From Bacteroidales bacterium (GTDB lineage: Bacteria > Bacteroidota > Bacteroidia > Bacteroidales > Muribaculaceae), in the NCBI GenBank assembly GCA_900769345.1, contig CAAGGJ010000062.1, forward strand, positions 1 to 17,145: 17,145 bases of DNA, given 5' to 3'. This document shows positions 8,244 through 14,864 of this stretch, in pieces. Position numbers and translations under genes: made by a program. The notes under the pieces were generated by a model. The model had not been told where the DNA came from, did not search any database, and saw only the letters and a list, made by a program, of their open reading frames with translations. Within the stretch, counting starts at the first letter, position 1. Every line of letters starts with the position of its first letter.

Positions 8244-8318
8244 CTATAGATTCTCAATCGATTACTCCGATATAAGGTATTAGTTTTTTTTGCACTCAAT
8301 CTCGATTGAGATCTATAG
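8244..8318. repeat. Inverted repeat, 17-18 bp arms with 40-nt loop
   Basis: CTATAGATTCTCAATCGA (8244-8261) is the reverse complement of TCGATTGAGATCTATAG (8302-8318) except for one extra T. The loop includes an eight-T run. It lies 46 bp after the protease stop and could be a 3' mRNA stabilising stem or the ends of a very small decayed element; I cannot tell which. Confidence 0.7.
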
Positions 8319-8421
8319 CAGCCTGTTATTTATTAGTATTTTCACTTGATAAGTTATTTAAATAAAGATATTTTCATTTATTAGTAAGGTCACTTTATAA
8401 GGTCAAATTTTGGGTAAGTAT

Positions 8422-8447
8422 AGTTTTGATTTATACGAACCTAATTA
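8422..8447 (+). repeat. Diverged copy of the intergenic repeat
   Basis: The segment reads like 14494-14517 across its whole length, including the preceding AGTTT, with one substitution (ATAC for ATAT) and one inserted A (GAACC for GACC). The similarity to the 14494 copy is longer than that to the 6011 copy. Confidence 0.65.
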
Positions 8448-8491
8448 TCAAGAAACAGGATTACAATAATCCCTGAGAATGATAAAAAAAT

Positions 8492-8523
8492 ACAGCATTG
8501 TGCGTGAGCATAGTGCTGTTTTT
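8492..8523 (+). terminator. Rho-independent terminator
   Basis: ACAGCATTGTGC (8492-8503) and GCATAGTGCTGT (8508-8519) form a 12-bp stem with G-U wobbles and a GTGA tetraloop, followed by a T-run (8519-8523). It is the first clear plus-strand terminator after the C10 protease, about 295 bp past its stop, so that mRNA may have a long 3' untranslated region. Confidence 0.75.
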
Positions 8524-8557
8524 GTCTATGGTAGATTGCCGGAGCGTGGAATGTGTA

Positions 8558-8575
8558 GTAACTATTCAGCGGACA
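8558..8575 (+). repeat. IS66 left terminal inverted repeat
   Basis: GTAACTATTCAGCGGACA; all 18 bases are complementary to 10176-10193. It lies just beyond the 3' end of the transposase frame. Confidence 0.9.
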
Positions 8576-8593
8576 CGTTGAGGCAGTCGCTCC

Positions 8594-10088
8594 TTAGAAA
8601 AGGGCGAGGATAGCATTATAGGGTGAGTTGCCTTGTTTTTTCGTAGTCTCGACGATGGAATGCAGATCCATAAAAGCGTCTGCGCCGAGGTCGGAACGTA
8701 AACATCCGGAGTTTTTTAACTTGATTTTCAGTTCCGTATTCCTCTTTCAGAGGCATTGTTATAAGGTGGTATGGCTGGGTCTAACAGGAAGTTGAAAATA
8801 TAGTCCCGGCATTTCAGCAGACCATTCTTGAAAGTGGTGAACTTTTCGTTGAGCTTAGACAAGTTTTCATCTATAAGGCGGTCAAGACGTTCGAGCCATG
8901 ATTTAGTGTCAATAGTCTCGGTCGGCCTCTGGTTCCGCTCATGAATAGTCTCCTGAAAAAGCTTTTCCACAGACTTCGACCACTCCTGACTCTCATCAAG
9001 TTTATTGAGATACTGGCATTCGCGAAGCAGATGCGCCAGACATACCTGATGGTTGAGAAAGTGTGGCGCGAAGTATGCGCTATGACGATCCGTGACGGCG
9101 GTCATGCGCTGGAGAGAATCCTCGAACCGATCTTCAAGTTCCTCTCCCTTGCGGCTCTTGCCGTGGAAGACCAACGTAAAATACACCGTCTGCGCTATCT
9201 ATGCCCAATCAAGACGTTTGTTTCAGTAGCATCCGGACTCGTCAAAGCCAACCACCGCCGAGGCCATTATAAATTCCTTTATCTTGTCGATGGCGGGTTG
9301 AGCGGCTTTCTTTGCCTCGTTTATCCAGTTTACCATTGAGCCTTGGCTGATTCCAAGGCCGAACACTTCCTTGAAAAAGGAAGCTATCAGATTGTATGGA
9401 AGGAACTGCACAGTCGATAGATACACGACAAGCCCTTTTACCGAGGCATCATAGACCACCGCGTTTGAACGGCGTCGCTCCGAACTGACCTTGACCCGCT
9501 TGCCGCAAGTGCGGCATATCTTGACATAATGGCGGACTTCCGTTATCAGAGGCTTTAGTTCCGGCAGAGATATTAATTGCGTGATGTAATCAAGTTCGAG
9601 ATCGCATCCATCCAAAGAGTTTCCGCACCCATCGCACAGCTCGGCGCTCTTTTCCTCAACATTGTCGGCAGAATGATTCAACCCAAGAGTGTTTCCATGA
9701 TGGCCCGGCTGACCTCCGGGCTTTTTGCTAGAGGGCTTGCGCAAGGTCTTGGTGCGACGGATTATCTCATCCCTCATCTTCTCTTTCGAGGCGTACTGCT
9801 GTTACCGGAATTCTTGGGCGGCTCCTCGTATTTGGAAAGACGCTTGCGAAGCTCTGCATTTTCCTTGTCCTTATTCTTGAGCATACGCTTGAGAGCTCGG
9901 ATTTCATTGAGCTGCCCCTGGCTGGTGCGGTTTATTTGACATATGGTCGCGTGCTGTTCGTCGAAGGTTTTTTGCATCGATTCAATCTGCTTGGACAATC
10001 CGCGCAACGCCTCCGATATGTCATTAACCTGTTGTTTCACAGGTACTAAGATACGAAATTTATTTGAGTCCACCAAATAAAATAGCAT
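8594..10088 (-). pseudogene. tnpC: IS66 transposase TnpC, inactivated
   Basis: This is the DDE transposase of the IS66 element, about 498 codons in its original form but now broken four times. From ATG 10088 the first part has a coiled coil and ends PPKNSGNSST. A one-base loss near 9789-9792 shifts the frame; the true continuation is SKEKMRDEI. The middle part has the IS66 zinc-finger cysteines (CDGCGNSLDGC, CRTCGKR) and the first catalytic Asp in GFDESGCY. In-frame TGA (9223-9225) and TAG (9199-9201) follow; the second sits where Trp is expected. The next part holds the second Asp (TDRHSAYF) and the Glu (NNASERGIRN). A one-base loss near 8730/8731 precedes KIKLKNSGCLRSDLGADAF, and the original stop is TAA at 8596-8594. 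The DDE residues survive, but no full-length transposase can be made; movement would need a helper copy elsewhere. Confidence 0.92.
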
Positions 10089-10175
10089 CTAATTTCCGCA
10101 AAATCAACAGATTAATCAACAAACTTTACATATTCCTAATGCGTTTCACTCAAGCCTGCCATAACAATCATAAAA

Positions 10176-10193
10176 TGTCCGCTGAATAGTTAC
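10176..10193 (-). repeat. IS66 right terminal inverted repeat
   Basis: TGTCCGCTGAATAGTTAC on the plus strand, the exact reverse complement of 8558-8575. It lies 119 bp before the start codon of the second C10 protease. Confidence 0.9.
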
Positions 10194-10274
10194 TGTATAC
10201 ATAGCAAATTGTTAAATATGTTTAATAGAAATATTGTTTTTATCCATTGTTAGTGAGTTGGAATAAATTATTTC

Positions 10275-10282
10275 TAAATTTG
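10275..10282 (+). promoter_or_regulatory. Probable -7 element of the second C10 protease operon
   Basis: TAAATTTG matches TAnnTTTG exactly and lies 30 bp before ATG 10313. Candidate -33 words are poorly spaced (TTG at 10247-10249, 25 bp away; TTG at 10258-10260, 14 bp away), so only the -7 part is convincing. It is outside the IS, so the insertion left this core promoter in place but may have removed upstream control sites. Confidence 0.45.
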
Positions 10283-10312
10283 AAACTATAACCCATAAAT
10301 AAAGAGTTGATT

Positions 10313-12790
10313 ATGAAAAAATGTTTACTTGCACTTGTGGCATTGATGGCATTTTTGCCCTTGAGTGCCAAGCAGATTAGTACGGATGAGGCAAAAGAGT
10401 TGGTTAACAAGTTTGTTCGTGAAAATTCTCGCTTGAAGACATTGGCAACGGGTGGCGACATCGCACTCGCCTATACTGCCGTGACCAATGCAATGGCCAA
10501 TTTTTATGTGTATAATCTTGCGCAAGGTGGTTTTGTGATAGTGTCGGCCGACGATTGCGTAGAGCAAGTGCTTGGATACTCCGATAGCGGCAGTTTCGAC
10601 ATCGCCAATGCGCCCGAGAATATGATTTCGATGCTTGAGGACTATAAGCAGGAGATTAATTATGCCATTACTCATAGTGTGGTAGGAGCTCCCAAGGTGC
10701 TCGCTGCACCGCAAGAAGCGGCTGCCGATCGTAATGCCGTGCTTCCGCTCATTACCAGCAAGTGGAACCAAAGCAGTCCGTATAACGACCTCTGCCCTAT
10801 GTATGACACCAACCGCCGTTGTGCAACCGGCTGTACTGCCACAGCTACTGCTCAGATTATGAACTATTTCGAGTGGCCCAAGACGGGTAAAGGTTCTTCT
10901 TCGTATGTTTGCACTATCAATGGCTCTGATGTCACACTATCGCTCGACTTTTCGGAAATCACTTTCGACTGGGATAATATGCTCGACGTATACGGCACCG
11001 ATGCAACCGATGAGCAGAACAATGCTGTGGCTACGCTGATGTATAGCGTGGGTGTGGGCGCTCAGATGAGCTATGGCTTGTCGTCGGGCGCTTATATCTC
11101 TAATGCTTATAGAGCATTGATAGGTAATTTCGACTACGATAAATCGTTGAAATATGCCGAAAGAATGTATTATTCTATCGACGATTGGAACGACTTGGTT
11201 TATAACGAGGTGTCTAACGGTCGCCCGGTGCTCTATGCCGGCTATAATAGTAGTTCGGGCCACGCATTTGTGTGCGACGGCTATAGCAAGGACAATTTCT
11301 TCCACATCAATTGGGGTTGGGGTGGCTCTTCCGACGGTTATTTCAAACTATCGGCGCTCACCCCGAGTTCGCAGGGCATAGGTGGTAGCGATTCGGGTTA
11401 CAACAGCGGCCAAGAAATAGTCTACGGATTCTCACCCAACAAGGGTACAACCGAGGCTTTTTATTATATAGGCTACGATGGCGATTTTAAGTGCAATGCC
11501 ACAGAGATTGCTTCTGCCGATGTGGCATCGACCACCGTTTCGTTCTCTACAGGCACAATTTTATCGCAATTCTCGCTCTATCGCAAGAGCGTTACCGTAT
11601 ATTTGGGTATTGATGTGGTGAATAATGCCACCGGCAATGTGGTTAATATGGTGGGAAGTTCGCTTGGCTTGCAGTCGCAATATTCTTATTATTATAGCGG
11701 ATTTAGCATATCTGCATCGCAATTTGCGTCTCTCGGCGATGGCGTTTACACCATCTACCCTACTTATGATAACGCCACATTTGGCGTAAAAGACAGGGTG
11801 AAGGTTCCTTACGGCAAGCAAAACTGTCTGCAACTTACCGTGAGCAACGGTAGTCTCACTTTCAGCGACACGTACGATGGCGGTTCGCTCTCGGTTACCA
11901 AATTGACCACTGCTGCTAATTTTTATTCCGGCAAACCTTTCTGCATCACTTGCACTCTCGAAAATCTGGGTTCCGACTTTGTGGATAACATCTATTTGGG
12001 TATAGCCAACACCAACGGTGAGTTGCTTCAAGTAGAGAGTGCTCCATTCGAATTGGGTAGCGGAAAGTCCGATTCGGTAGAAATTAGCGGCATTATGGGC
12101 AATTTTGATGAAGGCAGCTATTATTTGTATATAATGCGTGTAGTCGACAATGATTATTACCCTATTTCTCGTGCTACCATCACTATTGCCGCCAATCCGG
12201 GTGATTATGTCCTTTCTCACACCGGCTGCACTTTCCCCGACAAGAATAATGTATACTGCAATAATTTCCAAGGTTCGTTCACAATTACAAACTCAGGTGG
12301 ACTCTTTGCCGCTCCGCTATATTGCGCTATCTACAACGGCAATACCGGTGCCAATATGGCAATGATTGAAGCCGGTTTGGTATTTATCGATGGTGGCGAG
12401 ACTAAAACCGTATCGTTCAATGGCAGTTTCGATGGTAAGGCAGGTCAGAGATATAATGTGTTCTTATTTGCTTACGATGAAGGTTGGAAGCAGTTGGGAG
12501 GCAGCACTTCCTTTATCTTGAAGGGCGTGTCGGGCATCGATGAGGTCGAAGCCGATGCTGCCGAAGTGGCTGTATATCCTAATCCTGCAAGCGATGTGGT
12601 ATACATTGAGTCGCCGAGCTCTATGGCGAGCGTAGCTGTGTTTGCTCCTAACGGACAGCAGGTGATAGCTGCTGATGTTGCCGGCTCGCAACGCACATCG
12701 GTGCAAGTGGACAACCTCCCTGCAGGTGTGTATGTGATGAAGATTACCACCGCCGATGGCGTGGTGGTGCGTCGTTTGATTAAAAAATAA
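10313..12790 (+). CDS. Secreted C10 family (streptopain-like) cysteine protease with T9SS tail
   Basis: This 825-aa zymogen is a second C10 cysteine endopeptidase. I start it at ATG 10313; the in-frame TTG at 10307 adds two residues and is unlikely. The signal peptide MKKCLLALVALMAFLPLSA is followed by a C10 propeptide (about 20-135; FYVYNLAQGGFVIVSADD). The catalytic domain starts at SKWNQSSPYN; catalytic Cys174 is in ATGCTATATAQIM, His317 is in GHAFVCDGY, and Asn333-Trp334 are in NWGWGG. From about 365 to 740 there are beta-sandwich repeats. The last 80 residues (VAVYPNPASDVVYI, NLPAGVYVMKI, RRLIKK) are a textbook T9SS type A tail. The active site is complete. It shares core motifs with the protease at 6068-8197 but has a longer accessory region, so the two are diverged paralogues. 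It is co-transcribed with the lipoprotein gene 5 bp downstream. Confidence 0.95.
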   Translation: MKKCLLALVALMAFLPLSAKQISTDEAKELVNKFVRENSRLKTLATGGDIALAYTAVTNAMANFYVYNLAQGGFVIVSADDCVEQVLGYSDSGSFDIANAPENMISMLEDYKQEINYAITHSVVGAPKVLAAPQEAAADRNAVLPLITSKWNQSSPYNDLCPMYDTNRRCATGCTATATAQIMNYFEWPKTGKGSSSYVCTINGSDVTLSLDFSEITFDWDNMLDVYGTDATDEQNNAVATLMYSVGVGAQMSYGLSSGAYISNAYRALIGNFDYDKSLKYAERMYYSIDDWNDLVYNEVSNGRPVLYAGYNSSSGHAFVCDGYSKDNFFHINWGWGGSSDGYFKLSALTPSSQGIGGSDSGYNSGQEIVYGFSPNKGTTEAFYYIGYDGDFKCNATEIASADVASTTVSFSTGTILSQFSLYRKSVTVYLGIDVVNNATGNVVNMVGSSLGLQSQYSYYYSGFSISASQFASLGDGVYTIYPTYDNATFGVKDRVKVPYGKQNCLQLTVSNGSLTFSDTYDGGSLSVTKLTTAANFYSGKPFCITCTLENLGSDFVDNIYLGIANTNGELLQVESAPFELGSGKSDSVEISGIMGNFDEGSYYLYIMRVVDNDYYPISRATITIAANPGDYVLSHTGCTFPDKNNVYCNNFQGSFTITNSGGLFAAPLYCAIYNGNTGANMAMIEAGLVFIDGGETKTVSFNGSFDGKAGQRYNVFLFAYDEGWKQLGGSTSFILKGVSGIDEVEADAAEVAVYPNPASDVVYIESPSSMASVAVFAPNGQQVIAADVAGSQRTSVQVDNLPAGVYVMKITTADGVVVRRLIKK

Positions 12791-12795
12791 AGATA

Positions 12796-13380
12796 ATGAA
12801 TAAACTATTAATTATTGCTTTGACAATTCTCGCTCTCGGTGGTTGTAAGACCAATAAAGCGGCCTCTGAGGGTGCGAATGTGTCGGGCGAAGCAAACAAC
12901 AATACCGAGATGCCGGAAACACCCATAGCGGTGCCGGAAACACCCGTTGGTGGCGGGTCGGCAGCCGTAATGCCTAAAGCTGTGGTGTATAAGACCATTA
13001 AGGATTTCTTCTACAATGTGCCGGTGATGCTCAGCGCCGATGGCAAGGGGTTGGCTTCTTATCCCGATCCTTCCGATATTGTCGACAGCCAGTTGCCGAT
13101 TCGACTCGTCGACGGATATTTGCTCGACCGCCGAGGCATTGGTCCTATGGTGGCATTTACTTCTTATACCTACGAGCAGTATCATGCGCTCGGATTTGTG
13201 CCGGGCATCGACACTATGATGGAATCTATCATCGACAAGTATCCGCTCATAGTGATGTATCAACTTCCGATAAATGCCGTAGATGCCGCTGCCGATACCA
13301 CAGCCGTAAATGCTATCATTAAAGGCGGTTTTAAAGGCTGTGTTAAGCTTTTTGAGCGTCCGGTGTTAGTTGTTAAGTAA
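12796..13380 (+). CDS. Small lipoprotein of a conserved Bacteroidales type, function unknown
   Basis: This 194-aa protein has a lipoprotein signal (MNKLLIIALTILALGGC; lipobox L-G-G-C, Cys17) and should be membrane-anchored. A low-complexity linker follows, with a 7-residue repeat (PETPIAV, PETPVGG) encoded by two exact 14-bp TGCCGGAAACACCC copies at 12911-12924 and 12932-12945. The globular part (about 60-180; AVVYKTIKDFFYNVPVMLS, SYPDPSDI, LVDGYLLDRRGIG, AFTSYTYEQYHAL) resembles, from memory, an unnamed family of Bacteroidales proteins of about 180 aa. It starts 5 bp after the stop of the C10 protease, so the two are surely one operon. C10 proteases of other bacteria are often encoded beside an inhibitor, which makes inhibition or surface partnership a hypothesis, but the sequence does not resemble the Spi/propeptide inhibitors. 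Confidence 0.85.
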   Translation: MNKLLIIALTILALGGCKTNKAASEGANVSGEANNNTEMPETPIAVPETPVGGGSAAVMPKAVVYKTIKDFFYNVPVMLSADGKGLASYPDPSDIVDSQLPIRLVDGYLLDRRGIGPMVAFTSYTYEQYHALGFVPGIDTMMESIIDKYPLIVMYQLPINAVDAAADTTAVNAIIKGGFKGCVKLFERPVLVVK

Positions 13381-13431
13381 AATAAGCAAAAACGCCGTCA
13401 CGGGCTTAAAAATGCCTTGTTGCCGATAGTG

Positions 13432-13466
13432 AAAAAGCCTGTCCTCGCATCGAGGGCAGGCTTTTT
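13432..13466. terminator. Bidirectional rho-independent terminator
   Basis: AAAAAGCCTGTCCTCG (13432-13447) pairs along its full length, with one G-U wobble, with CGAGGGCAGGCTTTTT (13451-13466) around a 3-nt CAT loop. A-tract and T-tract flank it, so it works in both directions, ending the protease-lipoprotein operon and the convergent phospholipase gene. Confidence 0.9.
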
Positions 13467-13488
13467 GGGTCGATATGGTTGATTATTA

Positions 13489-14337
13489 TCAATATTCGCT
13501 GAAGAAATTGGGTTTTATTACCAATCCGGCACGAATGCGTGAGTGGTGCTCTTTGTAGTCGAGCAAATTTTCGGCATAACCGTTGTAGTATTGAATGAAG
13601 AAATATTGGTTTTCGTCGTGAAACAAGCGATAATTGATTTCCACATTGAAATTGAAGTTGAAATTCCACCCCTTTCGCTTGGCTGTGACTAATGCAAAGC
13701 CCCATCGGTTGTTGCTTGAACGTATCTGCAAGCCGCTTTCATACACTCCGCGGTAGTCGAGCAAGTCTTTGTTGTTTTCGCCATCGATAATCGGTATCCA
13801 CATCTTGCCGTGTACCATCATTTGTGGGGTGATATACACATTTGCGCCCAATGTGATGCGGTTCCAACTTCGCGAAGCATCGCCGTCGCGCCCGTTCGAT
13901 TCGTGTTCGATAAGTAGCGTGGCTTTGCCTATCATGTGACCCTTTACGATGAGTAATTTCGATAGACCTATACCGGGATTGAAGTTGAGGTCGTGCATCG
14001 GCAACGACTCTTCAAACACATTCCAGAAGCATTTTTGAGTGTAGGTAAGAAACAAGTAAGTGTTAAAAGGCAACACACTCTTGGTGAGGCGTTGTGCTAT
14101 GCTCACTTGAAATTTTACGTCGCTATTGGTGCGTTTTATCTCTTGCCCCAATGGTATGCCGGCGATAAAATAGTTGTCGCGATAGAGTGAGAAATAGGGC
14201 CCGTTATCGAAGGCTTTGCGTATGCTGTCGGCATATTGCTTATGGCTGCGCACGCTGTTGTCTAAGTAGAGCTGTGCGTGCATAGTCGACACTATGCATA
14301 CCATTGATATGATTATTGCTGTTATTCGTCGAGTCAT
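13489..14337 (-). CDS. pldA: Outer-membrane phospholipase A (OMPLA)
   Basis: This 282-aa protein is a calcium-dependent outer-membrane phospholipase of the PldA family (PF02253), which hydrolyses acyl ester bonds of phospholipids that reach the outer leaflet. A signal peptide ends at M-H-A-Q (about residue 21). The catalytic core is clear: EHESNGRDGDASRSWNR aligns with the Escherichia coli motif HQSNGR...SRSWNR, giving His145, Ser147 and Asn159 as the triad. Alternating hydrophobic strands with aromatic ends, for example FNFNFNVEINYRLF and the C-terminal RIRAGLVIKPNFF, fit a 12-strand beta-barrel, and the length is typical. It is a single gene on the minus strand with a promoter at 14366-14394. 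It probably maintains outer-membrane lipid asymmetry. Confidence 0.93.
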   Translation of the reverse strand: MTRRITAIIISMVCIVSTMHAQLYLDNSVRSHKQYADSIRKAFDNGPYFSLYRDNYFIAGIPLGQEIKRTNSDVKFQVSIAQRLTKSVLPFNTYLFLTYTQKCFWNVFEESLPMHDLNFNPGIGLSKLLIVKGHMIGKATLLIEHESNGRDGDASRSWNRITLGANVYITPQMMVHGKMWIPIIDGENNKDLLDYRGVYESGLQIRSSNNRWGFALVTAKRKGWNFNFNFNVEINYRLFHDENQYFFIQYYNGYAENLLDYKEHHSRIRAGLVIKPNFFSEY

Positions 14338-14365
14338 TATGCTGTGCTATGGTGATTTGTCCGTG

Positions 14366-14394
14366 CAAAGTTATTAAATACTTAAAAATTCCAA
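14366..14394 (-). promoter_or_regulatory. Promoter of the phospholipase A gene
   Basis: On the minus strand TAACTTTG (14373-14366) is an exact -7 element. The -33 word is TTGG (14394-14391) with a 17-bp spacer, slightly short. The ATG is 29 bp downstream of the -7 element. Confidence 0.5.
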
Positions 14395-14411
14395 GTGTTC
14401 TAAATTGCCTT

Positions 14412-14437
14412 TTTTTTAGTAAATATTTACTAAAAAA
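14412..14437. repeat. 26-bp perfect palindrome
   Basis: The palindrome is centred on AGTAAATATTTACT (14418-14431) with six T on one side and six A on the other. It lies upstream of the phospholipase promoter, roughly 50-75 bp before the expected start, where an activator or repressor dimer could bind. Its right side also supplies the U-tract of the small-RNA terminator. Confidence 0.7.
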
Positions 14438-14471
14438 TAAGAGCAGCAAGAATTCTCGTCCTTACTGCTCT
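14432..14471 (-). terminator. Rho-independent terminator, minus strand
   Basis: Read on the minus strand, AGAGCAGTAAG and CTTGCTGCTCT form an 11-bp stem with one A-C mismatch and a 10-nt loop, followed at once by TTATTTTTT (14440-14432). The plus-strand reading has no T-run after the hairpin, so the direction is clear. No minus-strand coding gene lies upstream for it to terminate. Confidence 0.7.
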
Positions 14472-14498
14472 GTGTTTCGTCTAAATTAAGTTAAGTTT

Positions 14499-14517
14499 TG
14501 ATTTATATGACCTAATT
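14499..14517 (+). repeat. Intergenic repeat copy, TGATTTATATGACCTAATT
   Basis: Identical over 19 bases to 6011-6029; with the five preceding bases it also matches 8422-8446. It lies inside the predicted small RNA, which is transcribed from the opposite strand. Confidence 0.85.
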
Positions 14518-14570
14518 TTATTCGTTTTACTTGTTTTTTCAGGTATCAAATTTTCTAAGGTTTAATAGTA

Positions 14571-14581
14571 TGACCTAATTA
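14571..14581 (+). repeat. Intergenic repeat copy, TGACCTAATTA core
   Basis: Second core in this gap, 63 bp from the core at 14508 (about six helical turns), identical to 6051-6061. It lies at the predicted 5' end of the small RNA. Confidence 0.75.
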
Positions 14582-14587
14582 CAATGA

Positions 14588-14618
14588 CAAAGTTATAATA
14601 CTTTATATAGGTCGCAAA
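14588..14618 (-). promoter_or_regulatory. Promoter of the candidate small RNA
   Basis: TTTG (14618-14615), exactly 19 bp, TAACTTTG (14595-14588): both elements and the spacing fit the Bacteroidetes consensus. Transcription should start near 14583. Confidence 0.55.
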
Positions 14619-14804
14619 ATTTTTATTGTTGTTTAATAGTGATTTAATTTATATTAAGATAGAATTTAACATTTGAAATGTGGGGAATAATTTTAATGCA
14701 TTGATATATAGTAAAATAATAATAGAGGGTGTTTTTGTAAAAGATAATATTGTGATTATTTAGAGAAAGAAATGGCTGTTAAATGTAAAAATATTTGCAT
14801 CACT

Positions 14805-14836
14805 TTTGCTCAATGTTGTGTTATTTGCTAAATTTG
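14805..14836 (+). promoter_or_regulatory. Promoter of the small membrane-protein gene
   Basis: TTTG (14805-14808), a 20-bp spacer, TAAATTTG (14829-14836): full consensus at both elements, placing the start near 14841 and the ATG about 24 nt later. Confidence 0.65.
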
Positions 14837-14864
14837 TGTTGTAGAACAGAAAAATATCAATACT

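Larger units (their letters stand above)
8198..8557. other. Intergenic region between the first C10 protease and the IS66 element
   Basis: No gene is visible in these 360 bp. They hold a near-perfect 17-18 bp inverted repeat (8244-8318), two AAGGTCA-type words (8386-8406), a diverged copy of the intergenic repeat (8422-8447), a small perfect hairpin GGATTA-CAA-TAATCC (8458-8472) and a strong terminator (8492-8523). TAGTTTTG at 8421-8428 matches the -7 consensus but has no -33 partner at the right distance. Confidence 0.6.
8558..10193 (-). mobile_element. IS66-family insertion sequence (tnpC-only type), decayed
   Basis: The element is 1636 bp, bounded by perfect 18-bp terminal inverted repeats: GTAACTATTCAGCGGACA at 8558-8575 and its complement at 10176-10193. 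Starting with GTAA is typical of IS66. Only a tnpC-type transposase is present, with no tnpA or tnpB, as in the ISBst12-like subgroup. The flanking 8-mers (AATGTGTA on the left, TGTATACA on the right) do not match, although IS66 normally makes 8-bp target duplications. Its codon usage looks more GC-rich than the flanking spacers. It sits between two paralogous C10 protease genes. Confidence 0.93.
14432..14583 (-). ncRNA. Candidate small RNA of about 150 nt
   Basis: A consensus promoter on the minus strand (TTTG 14618-14615, 19-bp spacer, TAACTTTG 14595-14588) is followed about 150 nt later by an intrinsic terminator, with no credible open reading frame between. That is the layout of an independent small RNA. 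The predicted transcript carries AAUUAGGUCA near its 5' end (complement of 14580-14571) and again mid-way (complement of 14517-14508). The mid-way copy extends to 19 nt that are perfectly complementary to the leader of the first C10 protease mRNA (6011-6029). I do not recognise a known RNA family. Alternatives are an untranslated fragment or a promoter that is not active. Confidence 0.45.
14338..14864. other. AT-rich intergenic region with a predicted small RNA
   Basis: No protein-coding gene is apparent in these 527 bp. They contain the phospholipase promoter, a 26-bp perfect palindrome, a predicted minus-strand RNA with its promoter and terminator, two copies of the intergenic repeat, and the promoter of the downstream membrane-protein gene. 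The segment 14620-14800 shows nothing further that I can name. Confidence 0.6.

Noticed and set aside
4687..9201. Genome-wide recoding of TAG as a sense codon
   Set aside because: In-frame TAG occurs in both the T9SS cargo gene and the IS66 transposase, but the transposase also has TGA and frameshifts, and TAG ends the 14865-15140 gene. Ordinary decay is the simpler explanation.
8728..9777. Separate small transposase genes
   Set aside because: The frames at 8728-9186 and 9223-9777 join with 9774-10088 into one IS66 TnpC once two one-base losses and two stop codons are allowed for.
8550..10201. Target-site duplication of the IS66 element
   Set aside because: The flanking 8-mers AATGTGTA and TGTATACA do not match; only a 4-base TGTA is shared next to the ends, which is not convincing.
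11561..12271. 236-aa minus-strand open frame
   Set aside because: It is antisense to the accessory region of the second C10 protease; no motif or promoter supports it.
14338..14864. CRISPR array or tRNA in the AT-rich gap
   Set aside because: The repeated words are short, few and irregularly spaced, with no spacer-repeat periodicity, and no cloverleaf was found.
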